Position numbers and translations under genes: made by a program. DNA of 64,000 nt, from the NCBI RefSeq assembly GCF_900188425.1, contig NZ_FZON01000004.1, forward strand, positions 1 through 64,000, read 5' to 3'. This DNA is from Antarctobacter heliothermus. GTDB lineage: Bacteria; Pseudomonadota; Alphaproteobacteria; Rhodobacterales; Rhodobacteraceae. Under the pieces are notes generated by a model. It saw only the letters and a list, made by a program, of their open reading frames with translations, made no database searches and was not told the DNA's origin. Shown piece after piece: positions 42,845-52,383 of this stretch; the stretch's first letter is position 1, and each line of letters starts with the position of its first letter.

Positions 42845-45800
42845 TGCGCGATGAGGCAACCCAGCGGCAGGTGGATGCCGCAGCACCTTGGCATTCCACA
42901 TGGCTGGCAGCCAACGCCGGATCGGGCAAGACCCGTGTGCTGACCGACCGGGTGGCGCGGCTGTTGCTGGACGGGATCGACCCCTCACATATCCTGTGCC
43001 TGACCTACACCAAGGCCGCCGCGACAGAGATGCAGAACCGCCTGTTCAAACGGCTGGGCGCATGGGCCATGCTGGATGAGGATGGGCTGCGCGAGGATCT
43101 GACCCGGCTGGGGGTCGAAACGGACCTGTCCGGCGATTACTTGCGAGAGGCGCGCACACTGTTCGCCCGCGCCATCGAGACACCCGGCGGGCTGCGCATC
43201 CAGACGATCCATTCGTTTTGCGCCTCGCTTTTGCGGCGCTTCCCACTGGAGGCCCGCGTCACACCGCAATTTCAGGAGATGGAGGACCGCGCCGCAGAAC
43301 TGATGCGCGCCGAGGTGCTGGACCGTCTGGCCGAGGGGCCACAGGCCCATCTGTTGCAGGACATCGCGCCCTATATCTCTGGCGATGATGTCGAAAAGCT
43401 GACGGCGCAACTATGCCGCCGCCGCGATGCCTTTGACCCGCCGATGAGCGCGGCGCAGATCAGGCTGGCCTATGGACTGGGAGAGGACGACAGCGAGGAG
43501 ACGCTGCTGGGCTCTGTCTTTCTGGGGTCGGAACTGGCGCTGTTTGAGGCGCTGACACCCTACCTGCGCGACGGGGGCAAGACCGACGGCACGCTGGCCG
43601 ACCAACTGGCGATGATCGAGGCCCCGGATGCCGCAGGGCTGGACGTGCTGCAAACCGCGCTGCTGACTCAGGCGGGCACCATCCGCAAAACCTTGGGCAC
43701 CAAGAAACCGCGCGGCAACGCCCCCGACCTGTTCGAGGCGCTCGATCTGTTGGCCCGCCGCGTCGAAGACGCCCGCATCACGCAAATGTCGCTGGCCGCC
43801 GCCGCGCGGGACGCAGCCCTGCATGCCTTTGCCGGAGCGTTCCTGCGCGATTATGAGGCCGAAAAGATGCGGCGCGGCTGGCTGGATTTCGACGACCTGA
43901 TCACCCGCGCCCGTGACCTGCTCAGCGATCCGGGTGTGGCGGAATGGGTGCTGTACCGGCTGGATGGCGGCATCGACCACATCCTTGTGGATGAGGCGCA
44001 GGACACCTCGCCGGTGCAATGGCAGGTGATCGAACGGCTGGCGCAAGAGTTTACTGCCGGTGAGGGCGCGCGCGCCGATGTGCGGCGCACCATCTTTGTG
44101 GTCGGGGACAAGAAACAGTCGATCTATTCCTTTCAGGGGGCCGATCCGTCTGAATTTGACCGGATGCGCGACGATTTTGCCGACCGTCTGCACCGGACCG
44201 ACGCGCCGCTGGTGTCGATGGGGCTGGAATACAGTTTCCGTTCGGCCGAACCGATCCTGCGGATGGTCGACAACACCTTTGACGGCGCTCAGGCGTCGGG
44301 ATTCGTCCCCGATCAGTTGCACCGCGCCTTCAAGGACGCGATGCCGGGGCGGGTCGATCTGTGGCCGCTGGTCGACAAGGTCGGCGACGAAGAGGACGGC
44401 GCATGGCACGAACCCGTCGACCGACCCAGTGCGACGCATCACACCGTCATCCTTGCGCAACGCATCGCGCGGTTCATCCGCCAGACCATCGACGCCAAGA
44501 CCCCCCTGCCTGAGGAAATCGGCCATTCCGGCATCTATCGCGCGCGGCCCGTCCATGCGGGCGATGTGCTGATCCTCGTGCAAAAACGCGGCCGCCTGTT
44601 CAAGGAAATCATCCGCGCCTGCAAACAGGAACGCCTGCCGATTGCCGGGGCTGACGTGCTCAAGGTCATGGCGGAATTGGCGGTGCGCGACATCATCGCG
44701 CTGCTCAGTTTCCTGTCCACGCCAGAGGACGACCTGTCGCTGGCCACGGTCCTGCGCTCTCCGCTGTTTGGCCTGAGCGAACAAGCGCTGTTCGACCTCG
44801 CCGCGCGGCGGGAACGTAAATACCTGTGGGAAGAGCTGCGCAACCGGCGTGAGACGTTCCCGGAGGTGCTGCGCGTGCTGGACGATCTGCGCGGGCAAAC
44901 CGACTACCTGCGCCCCTACGATCTGATCGACCGTATCCTGACCCGCCACAACGGACGCCGCCTGCTGATCGGGCGGCTGGGACCAGAGGCAGAGGACGGC
45001 ATCAACGCGCTGCTGCAACAGGCGCTGGCCTATGAGCAAAGCGCCGTGCCCTCGCTGACCGGGTTTCTGGAGTGGGCGCAATCCGACAATCTGCGGATCA
45101 AACGCGCGCCCGACAGCGCCGGTGAGACGTTGCGCGTGATGACGGTGCATGGCTCCAAGGGGTTGGAGGCGCCCATCGTGATCCTGCCGGACTGCGCCGA
45201 ACCAGACAACCGGCTGCGTGACGATCTGTTTACCGATGAGCACGGCCCCCTGTGGAAAGGCACCGCCGACGCCCAGCCGCCGCGCCAGCAGGCGGTGATC
45301 GACGCGGCCAGGGAAAAGGCCGCGCAGGAAAAGGACCGGCTGTTGTATGTGGCCATGACGCGGGCCGAAAAATGGCTGATCGTCGGGGCGGCGGGCGATC
45401 TGGGGAAATCTGGCGACGCCTGGTATGACAAGGTATCGCGCGCAATGGACCGCTCTGGACCGGAACGGCATATCTTTGATTTCGGCGATCTGGGCGCGGG
45501 TGAGGGTTGGCGGCTGGGCCTTGCGGAGTGGTCCCACCTGCCGTTTGAGGAGGCGACCCGCCCCGCGCCTGTGGACACGGAAATGCCCGCACATCTGCTC
45601 ACCCCCGCGCCAACCCCGGCGGAGCCGATCAAGGCGCGGTCGCCATCCGATCTTGGCGGGGCCAAGGCGCTGCCGGGGGCGGCGGGCGACACGGAGGACA
45701 TCGCCAAGGCGCGTGGCACGGCGCTGCATATCCTGCTGGAAAACCTCGCCCCCCTGCCGCCAGAAATGCGCGCCGACGCGGCAGAGGCTTTGGTCCAGCA

Positions 45801-46224
45801 AATAGCGGATGACCCCGATCTGGCGATTGTCGCGGATCAGCGACATCTCATCCGCGATGAGGCGCTGGCGGTGCTGGCCGCCCCTGCCTTGACCCATGTC
45901 TTTGCCGCCACGGCCCTTGCCGAGGTGCCCGTCACCGCCGATCTGCCCGGCCTAGGCCGCATCCACGGCGTCATTGACCGCCTGATCGTCACGCCGGAGA
46001 CGGTGACCGCCGTTGATTTCAAATCCAACCGCACCGTCCCGGACAGCGCCGCCCGCGTGCCCGACGGGCTGCTGCGCCAGATGGGGGCCTACGCCGCCGC
46101 GCTGGCGCAGATCTATCCCGATCGCCGCATCGAAACCGCACTGATCTGGACCGCAACCGCCCACTACATGCCGCTGTCACACGAAGCTGTGACACAATCC
46201 CTCGCGCACATCGGCACACCTTGA
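42844..46224 (+). CDS. addA: Double-strand break repair helicase AddA
   Basis: 1126 residues. UvrD-type motifs are in order: WLAANAGSGKTRVLTDRV (Walker A), LTYTKAAATEM (Ia), DHILVDEAQDTSPVQW (II), VVGDKKQSIYSFQGAD (III), VMTVHGSKGLEAPIVILPD (V) and LLYVAMTRAEKWLIV (VI). The C-terminal nuclease shows GTALHILLENL and AVDFKSNRTVPD. AddA supplies the motor and one nuclease of AddAB. Start ATG 42844 shares a base with the addB stop; the pair is translated together. Confidence 0.96.
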   Translation: MRDEATQRQVDAAAPWHSTWLAANAGSGKTRVLTDRVARLLLDGIDPSHILCLTYTKAAATEMQNRLFKRLGAWAMLDEDGLREDLTRLGVETDLSGDYLREARTLFARAIETPGGLRIQTIHSFCASLLRRFPLEARVTPQFQEMEDRAAELMRAEVLDRLAEGPQAHLLQDIAPYISGDDVEKLTAQLCRRRDAFDPPMSAAQIRLAYGLGEDDSEETLLGSVFLGSELALFEALTPYLRDGGKTDGTLADQLAMIEAPDAAGLDVLQTALLTQAGTIRKTLGTKKPRGNAPDLFEALDLLARRVEDARITQMSLAAAARDAALHAFAGAFLRDYEAEKMRRGWLDFDDLITRARDLLSDPGVAEWVLYRLDGGIDHILVDEAQDTSPVQWQVIERLAQEFTAGEGARADVRRTIFVVGDKKQSIYSFQGADPSEFDRMRDDFADRLHRTDAPLVSMGLEYSFRSAEPILRMVDNTFDGAQASGFVPDQLHRAFKDAMPGRVDLWPLVDKVGDEEDGAWHEPVDRPSATHHTVILAQRIARFIRQTIDAKTPLPEEIGHSGIYRARPVHAGDVLILVQKRGRLFKEIIRACKQERLPIAGADVLKVMAELAVRDIIALLSFLSTPEDDLSLATVLRSPLFGLSEQALFDLAARRERKYLWEELRNRRETFPEVLRVLDDLRGQTDYLRPYDLIDRILTRHNGRRLLIGRLGPEAEDGINALLQQALAYEQSAVPSLTGFLEWAQSDNLRIKRAPDSAGETLRVMTVHGSKGLEAPIVILPDCAEPDNRLRDDLFTDEHGPLWKGTADAQPPRQQAVIDAAREKAAQEKDRLLYVAMTRAEKWLIVGAAGDLGKSGDAWYDKVSRAMDRSGPERHIFDFGDLGAGEGWRLGLAEWSHLPFEEATRPAPVDTEMPAHLLTPAPTPAEPIKARSPSDLGGAKALPGAAGDTEDIAKARGTALHILLENLAPLPPEMRADAAEALVQQIADDPDLAIVADQRHLIRDEALAVLAAPALTHVFAATALAEVPVTADLPGLGRIHGVIDRLIVTPETVTAVDFKSNRTVPDSAARVPDGLLRQMGAYAAALAQIYPDRRIETALIWTATAHYMPLSHEAVTQSLAHIGTP

Positions 46225-46290
46225 CGGGGCCTTGTGCGCTCCATACCTTTTGCAACCTGTCAGGCTGCCCAAACCCTTAGGAGAATCCCC

Positions 46291-46611
46291 ATGGCCACTG
46301 TCGCCGTCACCGATGCCACCTTCGACGCCGAAGTAAAGAACTCCGACATTCCCGTTGTCGTCGACTTCTGGGCCGAATGGTGCGGCCCCTGCAAACAGAT
46401 CGGCCCCGCGCTGGAAGAGATTGCCAAGGAAATGGAAGGCAAGGTCAAGATCGCCAAGGTCGATGTGGACAGCAACCCGAACACCGCCGCCGCCATGGGC
46501 GTGCGCGGCATCCCGGCGCTGTTTGTCTTCAAGGACGGTCAGGCCGTGTCCAACCTGGCCGGTGCCCGCCCCAAGGCCGCACTGCAAAGCTGGATCAAAG
46601 AGTCGATTTGA
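46291..46611 (+). CDS. trxA: Thioredoxin
   Basis: 106 residues from ATG 46291, with AGGAG upstream. The active site is WCGPC (Cys31 and Cys34) in [20 protein letters not shown], the cis-Pro lies in [12 protein letters not shown]. It keeps cytoplasmic proteins reduced with thioredoxin reductase. It follows addA by 66 nt and ends in a strong terminator. Confidence 0.97.
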   Translation: MATVAVTDATFDAEVKNSDIPVVVDFWAEWCGPCKQIGPALEEIAKEMEGKVKIAKVDVDSNPNTAAAMGVRGIPALFVFKDGQAVSNLAGARPKAALQSWIKESI

Positions 46612-46636
46612 ACCGGATAACCGGTTGATGTTTCAG

Positions 46637-46664
46637 GGGCGCCTTCGGGCGCCCTTGTCGTTTT
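46637..46664 (+). terminator. Intrinsic terminator of trxA
   Basis: GGGCGCC-TTCG-GGCGCCC (46637-46654) is a tetraloop hairpin followed by TTGTCGTTTT. It starts 25 nt after the trxA stop. Confidence 0.85.
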
Positions 46665-46682
46665 GGCCCCTGTGGCCCATAT
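46654..46682 (+). promoter_or_regulatory. Candidate RpoH (heat-shock) promoter of hslVU
   Basis: CTTGTC at 46654-46659 and CCCATAT at 46676-46682 resemble the alphaproteobacterial sigma-32 pattern (CTTG then CCCAT-T). They lie 27 nt before the hslV start, downstream of the trxA terminator. Heat-shock control of hslVU is known in other bacteria; the match was judged by eye. Confidence 0.35.
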
Positions 46683-46708
46683 CCGGGGCAACCGAAAGGA
46701 ACAGGCAT

Positions 46709-47263
46709 ATGAGCGACGACAGCTTTCCCGGATGGCACGGCACCACGATCATCGGCGTCCGCAAGGGCGGTCAGGTGGTCATCGCGGGCGACGGGCAGGT
46801 CAGCCTTGGTCAGACCGTGATCAAGGGTACCGCGCGCAAGGTGCGCCGCCTGTCGCCCGGCGGGCATGACGTGCTCTGCGGTTTTGCCGGATCGACCGCC
46901 GATGCCTTTACCCTGCTGGAACGGCTGGAGAAAAAGCTGGAGGCCGCGCCGGGGCAGTTGCAGCGCGCCAGTGTTGAGCTGGCCAAGGATTGGCGCACCG
47001 ACAAATACCTGCAAAAGCTGGAGGCGATGTTGATCGTCACCGACGGTCAGGACCTGTATGTCATTACCGGCGCGGGCGACGTGCTGGAACCGGAACATGA
47101 CGTGGCGGCCATCGGATCGGGCGGCAACTTTGCCCTCGCCGCCGCGCGCGCGATGATGGACACGGACAAATCCGCCGAAGAGGTGGCGCGCGCCGCCATG
47201 GCCATCGCCGCCGATATCTGCGTCTATACCAACGGCAACCTGACCGTCGAAACGCTGGGCTGA
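46709..47263 (+). CDS. hslV: ATP-dependent protease proteolytic subunit HslV
   Basis: 184 residues from ATG 46709 (AAAGGAAC upstream). The proteasome-beta-like core starts [21 protein letters not shown], and the nucleophile is Thr12. In most HslV the Thr follows the initiator Met directly; here ten residues ([10 protein letters not shown]) must be removed, an alphaproteobacterial habit. TARKVRRL and [14 protein letters not shown] are conserved. It forms the double-ring protease with HslU, which follows 47 nt downstream. Confidence 0.96.
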   Translation: MSDDSFPGWHGTTIIGVRKGGQVVIAGDGQVSLGQTVIKGTARKVRRLSPGGHDVLCGFAGSTADAFTLLERLEKKLEAAPGQLQRASVELAKDWRTDKYLQKLEAMLIVTDGQDLYVITGAGDVLEPEHDVAAIGSGGNFALAAARAMMDTDKSAEEVARAAMAIAADICVYTNGNLTVETLG

Positions 47264-47265
47264 GA

Positions 47266-47286
47266 CGAATTTTCGTCGAAAATTCG
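47266..47286. repeat. 21-bp palindrome between hslV and hslU
   Basis: CGAATTTTCG-T-CGAAAATTCG: two perfect 10-bp arms around one base, 2 nt after the hslV stop and 24 nt before the hslU ATG. It can act as an mRNA hairpin or be a REP-like intergenic element. Not seen elsewhere in this window. Confidence 0.7.
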
Positions 47287-47310
47287 CCCCCACCAACGCA
47301 CAGGATTTCC

Positions 47311-48618
47311 ATGACTGACCTGACCCCCCGCGAAATCGTCTCGGAACTCGACCGGTTCATTATTGGCCAGCAAGAGGCCAAGCGCGCCGTTGCCGTCGCT
47401 CTGCGCAACCGTTGGCGGCGCAAACAGCTGTCGGATGATCTGCGTGATGAGGTTTACCCCAAGAACATCCTGATGATCGGACCCACCGGCGTCGGCAAAA
47501 CAGAGATCAGCCGGCGTCTGGCGAAACTTGCCCGTGCGCCCTTTATCAAAGTTGAGGCGACCAAGTTCACCGAGGTCGGCTATGTCGGGCGCGATGTGGA
47601 GCAAATCATCCGTGATCTTGTGGACGCCGCCATCGCGCAAACGCGCGAGCAGATGCGAGAAGACGTCAAGGCGCGCGCCCATCAGGCCGCCGAGGACCGG
47701 GTGATCGAGGCCATCGCCGGCAAGGACGCCCGCGAAGGCACGCGCGACATGTTCCGCCGCAAACTGAAAAGTGGTGAGCTGGACGACACCGAGATCGAGC
47801 TGGACGTGGCCGAGACCGCCTCGCCCTTCCCGACCATGGAGATCCCGGGTCAGCCGGGAGGCAACATGGGGATGATGAACCTGGGCGATATTTTCGGCAA
47901 AGCCTTTGGCGGGCGCACCACGCGCAAGCGTCTGTCCGTCGCCGAAAGCTATGAGATCCTGATTCAGGAAGAGGCCGACAAACTGCTGGACGATGAACAG
48001 GTCAAGGCCGCGGCGCTGGAATCGGTCGAACAAAACGGCATCGTCTTTCTGGACGAGATTGACAAGGTGGCCGCCCGGCAAGAGGCGCGCGGCGGGGATG
48101 TCAGCCGCGAGGGTGTGCAGCGTGACCTGCTGCCGCTGATCGAGGGCACGACCGTTTCGACCAAACATGGCCCGGTCAAGACCGATCATATCCTGTTCAT
48201 TGCCTCGGGGGCGTTTCACATCGCCAAGCCGTCCGACCTGCTGCCGGAATTGCAGGGGCGTCTGCCGATCCGGGTGACGTTGCGGGCGCTGACCGAAGAG
48301 GATTTCGTCCGCATCCTGACCGAGACGGACAACGCGCTGACCCGCCAGTATACGGCGCTGATGGCGACCGAAAAGGTGACCGTCAGCTTTACCGACGCGG
48401 GCATCGCGGCGCTGGCCAAGATCGCCGCCGAGGTGAACAGCAGCATCGAGAATATCGGCGCGCGGCGACTGTATACGGTGATGGAGCGGGTGTTCGAAGA
48501 GTTGAGCTTTACCGCGCCGGATCAAGCCGGGGTCGAGGTGACGGTGGACGCCGATTTTGTCGAGGCGCACTTGGGTGAATTGACCCGCTCCACGGACCTC
48601 AGCCGTTACGTCCTTTAG
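47311..48618 (+). CDS. hslU: ATP-dependent protease ATPase subunit HslU
   Basis: 435 residues. AAA+ motifs are [18 protein letters not shown] (Walker A) and [15 protein letters not shown] (Walker B). The N-terminus [24 protein letters not shown] is that of HslU, the middle I-domain (about 110-230) is present with its Met/Gly-rich [20 protein letters not shown], and the C-terminus DLSRYVL is the HslV-activating tail. It unfolds substrates and feeds them to HslV. Confidence 0.97.
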   Translation: MTDLTPREIVSELDRFIIGQQEAKRAVAVALRNRWRRKQLSDDLRDEVYPKNILMIGPTGVGKTEISRRLAKLARAPFIKVEATKFTEVGYVGRDVEQIIRDLVDAAIAQTREQMREDVKARAHQAAEDRVIEAIAGKDAREGTRDMFRRKLKSGELDDTEIELDVAETASPFPTMEIPGQPGGNMGMMNLGDIFGKAFGGRTTRKRLSVAESYEILIQEEADKLLDDEQVKAAALESVEQNGIVFLDEIDKVAARQEARGGDVSREGVQRDLLPLIEGTTVSTKHGPVKTDHILFIASGAFHIAKPSDLLPELQGRLPIRVTLRALTEEDFVRILTETDNALTRQYTALMATEKVTVSFTDAGIAALAKIAAEVNSSIENIGARRLYTVMERVFEELSFTAPDQAGVEVTVDADFVEAHLGELTRSTDLSRYVL

Positions 48619-48623
48619 GGGGC

Positions 48624-48639
48624 TGTCCACGCGTGGACA
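48624..48639 (+). terminator. Palindrome just after hslU
   Basis: TGTCCACGCGTGGACA, perfectly self-complementary, 5 nt after the hslU stop. It can form a hairpin but has no U-run, so termination is only possible. Confidence 0.35.
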
Positions 48640-48664
48640 AGGTTGGCCACACGCAAAATCAAAG

Positions 48665-48696
48665 GGTTACAGAGACGGTTTTACCTTTCTGTAACC
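48665..48696. promoter_or_regulatory. Inverted repeat upstream of the YgiC/YgiB pair
   Basis: GGTTACAG (48665-48672) and CTGTAACC (48689-48696) are perfect 8-bp arms with 16 bases between; GGTTTTACC (48678-48686) lies inside. AAAG/CTTT extend the arms with one bulge. It stands 107 nt before the YgiC-like start and could be an operator or an mRNA leader hairpin. Confidence 0.5.
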
Positions 48697-48803
48697 TTTG
48701 CCCACAAGTTGCCCCTACCTTTTGCGGCTTTCAAACAAGCGTGTTGGCCCGGTTCCGAGGTCAGAACCATGCAAACGCCGTCTGGCTCTGGGAGAGCATA
48801 TAG

Positions 48804-50030
48804 TTGAAGAAAATCACATTGCCGGAACGACCGCATTGGCGCGAACATGCCAAGGAGGTTGGTTTTACCTTCGCGGATATGCATGGCGAGCCGTACTGGG
48901 ACGAAAGCTCGGCCTATGCCTTTACGCTGGACCAGATAGAGACCGACCTTGAAGACCCGGCTACCGAACTTCATGCGATGTGCCGGGAGGCCGTCGCTGC
49001 AATCATCACCACAGAACGCCTGCTGGATCAGCTAGGGATTCCGGAGGCCCATCGCGATCTTGTCGCAGACAGCTGGAAGCGTGGTGATCCCGAGATCTAT
49101 GGCAGGTTCGATTTCGCCTATGACGGCAAGGGCCCCGCCAAGCTGCTGGAATACAACGCCGACACTCCGACCTCGCTATACGAGAGCGCCGCCTTTCAGT
49201 GGCAGTGGCTGGAAGATCAACTGGCGGCAGGTGTGCTACCTGAAGGTGCGGATCAGTTCAACGGCATACACGAGGCGCTGGTCGCGCGGTTTGGCGAGGT
49301 CTTTGAGGCCGGAAGCGACCTGCATTTCACCGCCGTTTCCGGGAACCCCGAAGATTACGGGACGGTCGAAGCCATGGGCTGGGCCGCGCGGGAAGCGGGT
49401 CTAGGGGCGCATTTCTGCGATCTCGAAAAAATCGGGCTGAGCGATGACGGCCAGTTTCTTGACGATGAAAGCCGCCGGATTGCCGTTCTGTTCAAGCTAT
49501 ACCCTTGGGAAGATCTGTTTCTTGACGATTATGCCAACCATATCCAAGGCTCTGGTTGCCTGTTTCTGGAACCCGCCTGGAAGGCGCTGCTGTCGAACAA
49601 GGGGCTGTTGCCCGTGCTCTGGTCGATGTTCGAGGGTCACCCCAACCTGTTGCCCGCGTTCTTTGAACAGGACGTCGCTGATGCCATGACCGGGAAAGGC
49701 GCACCGTCGGACGCTGTCGCGGCGGCCTTTGGTCGGGCCGAAAAGGAAATTGAGGCGGGCCATGTCCGCAAACCGATCCTGTCCCGCGAAGGGGCCTCTG
49801 TCTCGATCCTGAAATCCGGTGAGGTCATTGAGCAAGCCAAGGACACCGAATATTCCCACCACCCGCGAATCATTCAGTCCTATGCGTCCTTGCCGCAGTT
49901 TGATGGATTCCGGCCTGTTGTCGGTGCCTGGATCGTGGGACAGACGTGCACCGGCATCGGCATCCGCGAAGACCGGTCCCGCATCACGCAGGATTTGTCA
50001 CGGTTCAAGCCTCATTATATTGAACCGTAA
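48804..50030 (+). CDS. YgiC-like glutathionylspermidine synthase-family ATP-grasp protein
   Basis: 408 residues from TTG 48804 with GGGAGAG upstream. It is the C-terminal synthetase domain only: RPHWREHAKEVGFTFADMHG, YGRFDFAYDGKGPAKLLEYNADTP, LYPWEDLFLDDYANH, EPAWKALLSNKGLLPVLW and a Gly/Arg end VVGAWIVGQTCTGIGIRED. E. coli YgiC and YjfC have the same layout and can ligate ATP-dependently, but do not make glutathionylspermidine; the substrate is unknown. The next gene is its usual partner YgiB. Confidence 0.88.
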   Translation: MKKITLPERPHWREHAKEVGFTFADMHGEPYWDESSAYAFTLDQIETDLEDPATELHAMCREAVAAIITTERLLDQLGIPEAHRDLVADSWKRGDPEIYGRFDFAYDGKGPAKLLEYNADTPTSLYESAAFQWQWLEDQLAAGVLPEGADQFNGIHEALVARFGEVFEAGSDLHFTAVSGNPEDYGTVEAMGWAAREAGLGAHFCDLEKIGLSDDGQFLDDESRRIAVLFKLYPWEDLFLDDYANHIQGSGCLFLEPAWKALLSNKGLLPVLWSMFEGHPNLLPAFFEQDVADAMTGKGAPSDAVAAAFGRAEKEIEAGHVRKPILSREGASVSILKSGEVIEQAKDTEYSHHPRIIQSYASLPQFDGFRPVVGAWIVGQTCTGIGIREDRSRITQDLSRFKPHYIEP

Positions 50031-50076
50031 GTCACACGACCAATCGACCGCCATCCCGGCAGAAAGAAGAATTGTC

Positions 50077-50658
50077 ATGTCGAAACGTTCGAAATGGGTT
50101 GCAATCGCAATCGTCGGTGCCGCGACTTTTTCTTTGTCCGGGTGCAAGGAGGAAGAGGTCGACGCCGCCGCCTTTCCCGACCTGCAATCCTGCAAGGACC
50201 AGGCGCTGCAGGGCGGAATGTTCTCGGCGCAGGACTGCGAGATCCACTTTGCTGAGGCCCAGGCCCTGCACGTCGAGGCCGCGCCGCGGTATGACAGTGT
50301 CGAGGTCTGCGAAGAACTGCACGGTGCAGGCGCCTGCGGCACCGAAGCCGCGGCGAGAGAGGGCGGGTCCGGCAGCATATTCATGCCGCTCCTGGCCGGG
50401 TATCTTGTCGGAAATATGCTGAGTGGGCGGTCGGGAATGTCTGCGGCGCAACCGCTGTACAAGACCAAGGACGGGCGTTTTACCAATGCAGCGCGCAGCA
50501 GCACGTTTTCCAACAACCGTGGCGCTACCAAGCTGAGCACTGCCCAGTTCGCGCGCCCTGCAACCACCTTGGGAAAACAACCCATGTCCCGCGCAACCGC
50601 GATTTCACGCAGCGGGTTTGGCAGGTCCGGCAGCGATCGATCCAAGTTCGGGGGGTAA
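50077..50658 (+). CDS. YgiB-like (DUF1190) envelope protein
   Basis: 193 residues from ATG 50077, 46 nt after the YgiC-like gene. The N-terminus MSKRSKWVAIAIVGAATFSLSGC is a lipoprotein-style signal with Cys23. Six further Cys residues in the first half (LQSCKDQ, AQDCEIHF, VEVCEELHGAGACG) suggest disulfides. A Gly-rich middle (GSIFMPLLAGYLVGNMLSGR) and a Ser/Arg/Gly-rich tail follow. DUF1190 proteins are paired with YgiC homologues across bacteria, so this one may be the target or carrier of its ligase activity. That is inference. Confidence 0.83.
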   Translation: MSKRSKWVAIAIVGAATFSLSGCKEEEVDAAAFPDLQSCKDQALQGGMFSAQDCEIHFAEAQALHVEAAPRYDSVEVCEELHGAGACGTEAAAREGGSGSIFMPLLAGYLVGNMLSGRSGMSAAQPLYKTKDGRFTNAARSSTFSNNRGATKLSTAQFARPATTLGKQPMSRATAISRSGFGRSGSDRSKFGG

Positions 50659-50690
50659 GGCGGGGTCCACTCCGACGTCCCGAAACAACA

Positions 50691-50719
50691 AAACGCCCCG
50701 CAGATCCTGCGGGGCGTTT
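50691..50719. terminator. Bidirectional intrinsic terminator between YgiB and the ABC operon
   Basis: AAACGCCCCGCAG (50691-50703) pairs perfectly with CTGCGGGGCGTTT (50707-50719) around ATC. U-runs are short on each side (TTTGTTGTT on plus, TTTTGTTGTT on minus). It serves the plus-strand YgiC/B unit and the minus-strand ABC unit. Confidence 0.85.
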
Positions 50720-50760
50720 GTTGTTGGCGATGTCCCGGGTCAGGCCCGGGACGAGTGGCC

Positions 50761-52314
50761 TCAGGCCATCCACCACCGTTCGGCCATGCGGGCGTTGTCC
50801 ATCTGCCAGAGGTTGCCGACCGTGTCCGGATTGACAACCTTGTTGCTGACCGCCTGAACGTAGTTGGCGAACATCGGCAGCACGACACCGCCGTCGTCCT
50901 TGAGGATCTGCTGCATTTCGCCGTACATCTCGCGGCGCTTGTCCGAGTCCAGTTCGGCGCGGGCAGTGATCAGCAAGTCCTGGAAACGCTCACTGTCCTC
51001 GCGGCCCCACTGGGTATCGTTCCACGGCACACCTTCTTCGTAGGCGCTGGAGAACATCCAGTCCTCGGTTGCCCGGCCCGACCAGTAGCAGGCACAGAAC
51101 GGCTTTTTCAGCCAGACGTTCGACCAGTAGCCATCCGCCGGTTCCTGCACCAGGTTGATGTTGATGCCAGCCGCCTTGGCCGACGCCTGATACAACTGCG
51201 CCGCATCAACCGCGCCCTCAAAGGCCGCGTTCGATGCCGACAGATCGATGTCCAGCGACGTCATTCCGGCCTCTTTGAGGTAGAATTTCGCCTTGTCCGG
51301 GTCGTAGGAGGTCTGTTCCATATCGGCGGCAAAATACTGGTTTGCGGGGCCGATCGGGGTGTCGTTGCCGACACGACCGTGGCCGAGCAGGATCTTGTTC
51401 ACCATCTCTTCGCGGTTGATGGCAAATTTCAGCGCGCGGCGCACGTTGACGTCGCTGAACGGCGCGACGTTGGTCAACATGGGGAAGGTGTACTGCTGGT
51501 TGCCCGTCACCTCCTGGATGCGGACCATCGGGTTTGCCTTGAGCAGCGCCTCTGTCTTGAAGTCGATCCGGTTGATGGCGTCGACCTGTCCGGTCAGCAG
51601 CGCGTTCATCCGGGCGGTGTTGTCGTTGACCGCGATGTATTCGACCGAGTCGAAATAGCCCGCCTCATCACCCTTGTAGTGATTGTCGACACGGGTTGCG
51701 ACCATGCGCACGCCGGGCTCAAAGCTTTCGACCTGGTACAGGCCGGTGCCGATGCCCTTGGCAATGGCCTCTTCGATCTGGCCTGCGGGGTACATCAGCA
51801 GGTGATAGTCCGACAACAGATAGGGGAAGTCGGCGTTGCCGCCCGCCAGAGTGAATTGCACCTGATGGTCGGTGATCTTTTTCATCTCTGTGATGGCTTC
51901 GATGATCGGCTTGGCCGCCGATTTCGCGCCATCGGCAACGTGCAACTGCAACGAGGCGATTACGTCATCGGCCCCAAATGCCTTGCCGTTGTGGAAGGTC
52001 ACGCCCTGACGCAGGTTGAACGTCCACGTCTTGGCGTCGGCGGAAGCCTCCCAATCGGTTGCCAGTTCGCCGACCAGCGATCCGTCTGCCCTGATCTCTG
52101 TCAGGCTGTCAAAGACCGTGCCCTGCGCGCTGGCGATCATGTAGAGGTCAGAGTGGGTCCGGCCATCCCAGCTGTCGCTGGTGTTTGCGCCCGACAGGGC
52201 GGCCCGCAGGCGGCCACCGCGTTTCGCCTGAGCGCGCAGCGGCAGGCCCGATGCGGCCAACACACCGGCGGCGGCCCCAGTGGTCAATAGTCCACGTCTG
52301 CTGATTCTGGTCAT
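50761..52314 (-). CDS. Peptide-type ABC transporter substrate-binding protein (SBP_bac_5)
   Basis: 517 residues. It begins with a Tat leader: SRRGLLTTGAAAGVLAASG and an AQA cleavage end. The family 5 fold reads TVFDSLTEIRADGSLVGELA, DAKTWTFNLRQGVTFHNGKAF, VRRALKFAINREEMVNKILLG and DPDKAKFYLKEAGM. It would bind a peptide, opine or related compound in the periplasm. Unusually, it is the last gene of the operon, 69 nt after the ATPase gene. Ligand unknown. Confidence 0.92.
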   Translation of the reverse strand: MTRISRRGLLTTGAAAGVLAASGLPLRAQAKRGGRLRAALSGANTSDSWDGRTHSDLYMIASAQGTVFDSLTEIRADGSLVGELATDWEASADAKTWTFNLRQGVTFHNGKAFGADDVIASLQLHVADGAKSAAKPIIEAITEMKKITDHQVQFTLAGGNADFPYLLSDYHLLMYPAGQIEEAIAKGIGTGLYQVESFEPGVRMVATRVDNHYKGDEAGYFDSVEYIAVNDNTARMNALLTGQVDAINRIDFKTEALLKANPMVRIQEVTGNQQYTFPMLTNVAPFSDVNVRRALKFAINREEMVNKILLGHGRVGNDTPIGPANQYFAADMEQTSYDPDKAKFYLKEAGMTSLDIDLSASNAAFEGAVDAAQLYQASAKAAGININLVQEPADGYWSNVWLKKPFCACYWSGRATEDWMFSSAYEEGVPWNDTQWGREDSERFQDLLITARAELDSDKRREMYGEMQQILKDDGGVVLPMFANYVQAVSNKVVNPDTVGNLWQMDNARMAERWWMA

Positions 52315-52383
52315 ATTTGGCTCCCTTGGTCATCGCCTGCCGGGGTTCATGCCCTGGCAGATCATCATTCTGTGGCGACAGTC

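Noticed and set aside
43411-45897. 828-codon minus-strand open frame inside addA
   Set aside because: Antisense shadow of addA, whose helicase and nuclease motifs are complete; no ribosome-binding site or known motif.
50755-52290. 511-codon plus-strand open frame opposite the ABC binding protein
   Set aside because: Shadow frame of the Tat-exported binding protein; starts inside the terminator region without a ribosome-binding site.
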